DNA from: UBA1381 sp964399965
Lineage (GTDB): Bacteria; Bacillota; Clostridia; UBA1381
DNA length: 7,345 nt
NCBI GenBank assembly: GCA_964399965.1
Contig: CAYNRX010000058.1
Span: forward strand, 1 to 7,345
Reading direction: 5' to 3'
Shown here piece after piece: positions 4,086 to 7,345 of the stretch (position 1 is the first letter of the stretch; each line of letters starts with the position of its first letter). Position numbers and translations under genes: made by a program. Under the pieces are notes generated by a model, which did no database searches, had not been told where the DNA came from, and saw nothing but the letters and a program-made list of their open reading frames with translations.

Positions 4086-6683
4086 TTGCGACCGATATTA
4101 TTAAAGCTGTCAGCGTTCGGCCCGTACGTTGAGGAGCAGACTATTGATTTCTCTAAATTTTATCAGAGCGGGCTTTTTTTGATAAACGGAGAGACCGGCA
4201 GCGGCAAGACAGCGATACTTGACGCTATTACGTACGCTCTCTACGGAAAGAGCAGCGGCGGCAGCAGAGGAGAGCTTTTGGATATGCGTTGCCAGCTGGC
4301 TGGCGAGGATGCGGTGTGCAGTGTGGATCTTACGTTTTCGGTAAATGGGCAAAGATACCGCTTTTATAGGCGGCTGACGCCTAAAAAGAAACGCGGCGGC
4401 GGTATTTCCGGATACAATAGTGAGCAAAACGCGCTTTTATGTGATGGTGATAGAGAGGAACCGCTTTTGGAAAAGGTATCTGTCAAGGCAATGGCCGAAA
4501 AAGCAGAGGAGCTTATCGGTCTTAACGAATCGCAATTTAGACAGGTGATGATACTGCCGCAGGGGCAATTTGAGAAATTCCTGATGTCATCCTCGGATGA
4601 AAAGGAAAGGATAATAACAACTCTTTTCGATACCGGACGTTGGCAAAAGGCGGCAGAGCTTTTAAAACGGCGGGCGAATGAGGAAAATCTCCGTATAAAA
4701 AGCGAGAGTGAAAGTATAAAGAGGAGCCTTGAGGAATACGGAGCGGGTACTGTGCGGGAGCTTGAAGAGCAGGCGGAGAAAAGGGCAGAGCAGCTGCAAC
4801 AGGCGGAGAAGGAGCTGGAGGAGATCAGAAAGCGGTCATCGGAGCTAAAAACTCAGCTGGAAGCACAAAGGCTCGTTCAAGGGCTTTTTGAACGGCTTGA
4901 GCGAGCCGAACGGGAGATAGTATCTCTTGAGGAAAGAAGGCCGCAGATAGAAAAACAAAAGGAACGATTTGAGCGTGCGGCAAAGGCGAGGGAGATCGGG
5001 CGGTATTACAAGGCTTATACAGCGTCTGTCGGAAGGACAAAAAAGAGCCGTGCAGCGTATGAGAAAGCAGCGGATGATAAAAAAAGGCTGGAGACGGAGC
5101 TTTCGAAAATCAAGAAAATCTTAGCGGAGCTTGCCGGACGCGAGGAGGAAATGGCAGTGCTGCGCAAACGGCTGATAAAGCTGGAAAATATTCCGGCAAG
5201 ATTGAAAGCCGCCCAGAACGAATATCGCAGGCTCCTGCAAAAGCATGGGGATTTAAAAAAGGACTGTGAGGAATGCGGCAATACTTTATTGAAAATGCAG
5301 GAGGAATACGACAGAAAGCGGGAACAATTTTTTGCCGGGCTGGAGGGCATGATAGCATCGTCTCTTGAAGAGGGCAGCCCGTGCCCGGTATGCGGGAGCA
5401 CACAGCACCCATCGCCTGCGCCGGAGGGAGAGTATTCTGTATCGAAGGAGGAGCTTTCCCGCTGCGGCGACCGGGTGACGGAGCTTGATAAAAGGAGAGA
5501 GCTGTTGAAAAACGAAGAGCAGCTTACGGCAGCTCTTATAAAAAAAGCAGAAGAGGAGATAAATGCCGTATCGGCGGAGCTTGAGGACGGAGGATTTACA
5601 GGACTTACGGATGCTGACGTTTTGGCAAGGCAGCTTGAAAATAAGAGAGAGGAGACCGAGAAATATTTCCGTCAGCTTGAGAGCGGCCGGCAGAAATACT
5701 CGTCTCTGTCCGCAAGATATGACGCTCTGGCAGATACGCTGGAGCTGTCGCAGGCCCGTCTTGAACAGGACATGGCAGAAGAGGCGGCTGATGAAGAGAT
5801 TTTGACAGGGAAAATGGCCGAGCATGGTTTTTCCTCCTATGAGGAGCTGGAAGGATATCTGTTAGACAGCAGCGAAGAGGAAGATTTGCGCAAGCAGATA
5901 AGTGATTATGAGATAGATCGCGCTTCCGCCCAAAAAGAGGCGTATAGCTTAAAAAAACAGCTGGAGGGAGTGGAACGGCCGCAGGTTGACGCTCTGGAGA
6001 AGGAAGCCGCCGAGATTGAAAATATCTGTATAGCACTGGAAAAGAAGACGGCTGTTGATAAGAGCACATTCAGGAGAATAAGCGATGCTCTGGCAAGGAT
6101 CAGGAAACGGTCGCAGCAGCTGGAGGCCGACAGGGCATCGTTTGACAAAAGCTACAGCTTTGCTAAAACCTTGTGCGGAGAAAATCCCACGGGGATAAGC
6201 CTGGAGCGGTACGTATTGGGAGTGATGCTTTCAGCGGTGACGGCAGAGGCCAACCGTATGCTCAAAACCGTTTATGACGGAAGATACGGGCTTTGCAGGC
6301 GGACAGAAAAGGTAGGCCGCAAACGTTCTGCCGGTCTGGATATAGATGTACTGGATAGGCTTTCCGGCCAAAGACGTCCGGTATCGACGCTTTCGGGCGG
6401 GGAAAAATTTCTGGTATCCCTGTCCTTGTCGCTGTCGCTGTCTGCGGTGGTAGGACGTCAGTCGGGCGGAGTATCGATGGAAACTGTGTTTATAGACGAA
6501 GGCTTCGGGACGCTTGATGCGGCTACTGTATCAGATGCGCTTTCGCTTCTGTCGGAGCTTCGCAGCCGCGGAGGATTGGTAGGTATAATATCGCATATCG
6601 GTTTTTTAAAAGAAAGCATACCGATGCAGATAAATGTGGAAAAGACCGGCAGAGGAAGCGTTTGCCGGACGGCGGGAGAGTGA
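4086..6683 (+). CDS. sbcC: Exonuclease subunit SbcC (Rad50-type SMC ATPase)
   Basis: ATPase and DNA-tethering subunit of SbcCD. The 865-residue protein has split ABC ATPase halves at the ends of a long coiled coil. Walker A is G-E-T-G-S-G-K-T at 35-42, and the Q-loop region L-P-Q-G-Q-F is at 157-162. The zinc hook C-P-V-C-G-S is at 433-438, near the middle. The signature L-S-G-G-E-K is at 769-774, Walker B V-F-I-D-E is at 801-805, and the H-loop His837 is in I-I-S-H. Heavily charged coiled-coil arms run from about 185 to 430 and 440 to 690. At 865 residues it is shorter than the E. coli (1048) and B. subtilis (about 1130) proteins, mostly in the arms. The TTG start is favoured because it gives the family opening R-P-I-L-L-K-L-S-A-F-G-P-Y and follows GAGGAGGAG (4072-4080). 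A leucine-serine run occupies 779-786. Confidence 0.96.
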   Translation: MRPILLKLSAFGPYVEEQTIDFSKFYQSGLFLINGETGSGKTAILDAITYALYGKSSGGSRGELLDMRCQLAGEDAVCSVDLTFSVNGQRYRFYRRLTPKKKRGGGISGYNSEQNALLCDGDREEPLLEKVSVKAMAEKAEELIGLNESQFRQVMILPQGQFEKFLMSSSDEKERIITTLFDTGRWQKAAELLKRRANEENLRIKSESESIKRSLEEYGAGTVRELEEQAEKRAEQLQQAEKELEEIRKRSSELKTQLEAQRLVQGLFERLERAEREIVSLEERRPQIEKQKERFERAAKAREIGRYYKAYTASVGRTKKSRAAYEKAADDKKRLETELSKIKKILAELAGREEEMAVLRKRLIKLENIPARLKAAQNEYRRLLQKHGDLKKDCEECGNTLLKMQEEYDRKREQFFAGLEGMIASSLEEGSPCPVCGSTQHPSPAPEGEYSVSKEELSRCGDRVTELDKRRELLKNEEQLTAALIKKAEEEINAVSAELEDGGFTGLTDADVLARQLENKREETEKYFRQLESGRQKYSSLSARYDALADTLELSQARLEQDMAEEAADEEILTGKMAEHGFSSYEELEGYLLDSSEEEDLRKQISDYEIDRASAQKEAYSLKKQLEGVERPQVDALEKEAAEIENICIALEKKTAVDKSTFRRISDALARIRKRSQQLEADRASFDKSYSFAKTLCGENPTGISLERYVLGVMLSAVTAEANRMLKTVYDGRYGLCRRTEKVGRKRSAGLDIDVLDRLSGQRRPVSTLSGGEKFLVSLSLSLSLSAVVGRQSGGVSMETVFIDEGFGTLDAATVSDALSLLSELRSRGGLVGIISHIGFLKESIPMQINVEKTGRGSVCRTAGE

Positions 6684-6687
6684 AGCG

Positions 6688-7188
6688 GTGATACACATAT
6701 ATACCGGGGACGGACAGGGAAAAACAAGCGCAGCGGCCGGGCTTTGCCTGCGTATGCTGGGGCAGGGAGGACGCGTGTTGGCGTTCCAGTTTTTAAAAGA
6801 TCATACATCAGGAGAGATAACGGCTCTTAGAAAGGCCGGGGCTGTTATACCAGAGACCGTAAGTAAGATAAAATTCACCCGGAATATGACGGACAAAGAG
6901 AAAACAGAGCTGGCGGCTTTTTATAAGAAAAAACTTGAGCAGATCGCATCACAGGCGGAGGAGTTTGATCTTATACTTCTGGATGAGGCGGCAGCGGCGG
7001 TGAACAAGGGATTTATAGATATAGACGAGCTTGTTGACCTCATAACAAAGGCTCCCTGTGAATTGATCCTGACCGGCAGAAGGATGCCAAAGAGGATAAT
7101 AGAGTTGAGTGATTATGTGAGTGAAATAAAAAAGCTCCGTCATCCTTTCGATACAGGCGTAAAAGCCCGGCGCGGCATTGAATTTTGA
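6688..7188 (+). CDS. Corrinoid (cob(I)yrinic acid a,c-diamide) adenosyltransferase, CobO/BtuR family
   Basis: Transfers the 5'-deoxyadenosyl group of ATP to reduced corrinoids, making adenosylcobalamin or its precursors in the cytoplasm. The 166-residue protein opens with the family's P-loop: I-Y-T-G-D-G-Q-G-K-T, Walker-type residues 7-13. Asp99-Glu100 in L-I-L-L-D-E match the Walker B position, T-G-R is at 129-131, and the hallmark C-terminus H-P-F-D-T-G-V-K-A-R-R-G-I-E-F is present. It lacks the N-terminal extension of E. coli BtuR (196 residues). GTG at 6688 is preferred over an in-frame ATG at 6634: it gives the family's usual N-terminus, avoids a long overlap with sbcC, and has GGGAG (6674-6678) 9 bases upstream. 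It lies 4 bases after sbcC and is probably co-transcribed and coupled. Its place with a DNA-repair nuclease is unexplained; no other cobalamin gene is visible here. Confidence 0.92.
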   Translation: MIHIYTGDGQGKTSAAAGLCLRMLGQGGRVLAFQFLKDHTSGEITALRKAGAVIPETVSKIKFTRNMTDKEKTELAAFYKKKLEQIASQAEEFDLILLDEAAAAVNKGFIDIDELVDLITKAPCELILTGRRMPKRIIELSDYVSEIKKLRHPFDTGVKARRGIEF

Positions 7189-7217
7189 AGACTGGAAAAA
7201 GAAATGCATGTTTTTTG

Positions 7218-7246
7218 TTGCAATTGTGTAAAAAGTATGATATAAT
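7218..7246 (+). promoter_or_regulatory. Strong promoter for a downstream transcript
   Basis: TTGCAA (7218-7223, 4 of 6), a 17-base spacer and a perfect TATAAT (7241-7246), with TG at 7238-7239 giving an extended -10. Predicted start near 7253. A second TATAAT at 7252-7257 lacks a well-spaced -35. It follows the adenosyltransferase stop by about 30 bases, so a new unit begins here. Confidence 0.78.
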
Positions 7247-7252
7247 ATTACT

Positions 7253-7345
7253 ATAATTGGTAAAGATAACAACACAATCAGATAATTGCAAAACGCGACA
7301 GCGTTTTACAATTATTTCCTTATTCTGGGGAGCTCGAGGGTGAAA
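7253..7345 (+). other. Leader of a gene or RNA continuing beyond the window
   Basis: About 90 bases downstream of the predicted start carry a strong hairpin (7282-7315), then an A/T-rich stretch and GGGGAGCTCGAGGGTGAAA to the window end. One reading is a protein start: GTG at 7340-7342 has GGGGAG (7327-7332) 7 bases before it. Another is the 5' part of a structured leader or riboswitch, since GGGGAGC loosely resembles the start of TPP aptamers. The window ends before either can be decided. Confidence 0.35.
7282..7315 (+). repeat. Strong 15-base-pair hairpin in the presumed leader
   Basis: ATAATTGCAAAACGC (7282-7296) pairs with GCGTTTTACAATTAT (7301-7315), 14 of 15 positions, around a GACA loop; the only mismatch is C7289 with A7308. 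It is not followed by a T-run (TTCCTTATT), so it is not a standard terminator. It starts about 30 bases after the predicted transcription start, where it could stabilise the transcript, act in attenuation or bind a protein. Confidence 0.7.

Noticed and set aside
5286..5825. 179-codon minus-strand frame opposite sbcC, and other long antisense frames at 1720-2115, 5015-5412 and 5605-6069
   Set aside because: They lie opposite strongly supported coding sequence, lack ribosome sites and have low-complexity Ser/Leu/Arg/Cys-rich translations typical of shadow frames.
6634..6687. ATG at 6634 as start of the adenosyltransferase
   Set aside because: It would overlap sbcC by 50 bases and add an 18-residue tail that is only sbcC sequence in another frame; the family N-terminus begins at the GTG at 6688.
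7196..7216. A-run, ATGCAT, T-run as terminator after the adenosyltransferase
   Set aside because: Imperfect A/T pairing with no GC-rich stem; it also runs directly into the -35 of the next promoter.

Overview
The window looks like a chromosomal segment from a Gram-positive anaerobe of the Clostridia. The pointers are the gene families, strong AGGAGG-type ribosome sites, use of TTG and GTG starts, consensus SigA-type promoters, and closest resemblance of the proteins to clostridial and Ruminococcaceae/Oscillospiraceae families. The exact genus cannot be fixed from the sequence alone. It holds two divergent operons separated by about 270 bases.

Left, minus strand (bases 2752 down to 421): a two-gene regulatory operon. 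The first gene is a BlaI/MecI-type winged-helix repressor. The second, 2 bases further on, is a BlaR1/MecR1-type membrane metallopeptidase (family M56). The promoter is overlaid by two similar dyads, one of them a perfect 16-base palindrome, so the operon is probably autorepressed and released by proteolysis. The peptidase does not carry the penicillin-binding sensor of BlaR1. Its outer part is instead a copper-amine-oxidase-N-like 'stalk' region followed by a DUF4829-like domain, so the signal is probably not a beta-lactam bound by acylation. No beta-lactamase or other obvious target gene is in the window. An ideal ribosome site and a tandem ATG lie inside the gene, directly before a segment that reads as a complete export signal. 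The sensor half may therefore also be made as a separate exported protein, or may once have been a separate gene. The sensor half is also visibly more AT-rich than the peptidase half.

Right, plus strand (bases 2889 to 7188): sbcD, sbcC and a corrinoid adenosyltransferase gene are tightly packed (12- and 4-base gaps) behind one good promoter. SbcD and SbcC form the Mre11/Rad50-type nuclease that processes DNA hairpins and double-strand ends, and all expected catalytic motifs are present. The third gene belongs to cobalamin metabolism and has no obvious functional link to the first two.

Edges: bases 1-420 contain no convincing gene but do hold a cluster of hairpins that looks like a structured or repeated intergenic element. 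Bases 7189-7345 hold a near-consensus extended -10 promoter followed by a strong 15-base-pair hairpin in the presumed leader of a gene that lies beyond the window.
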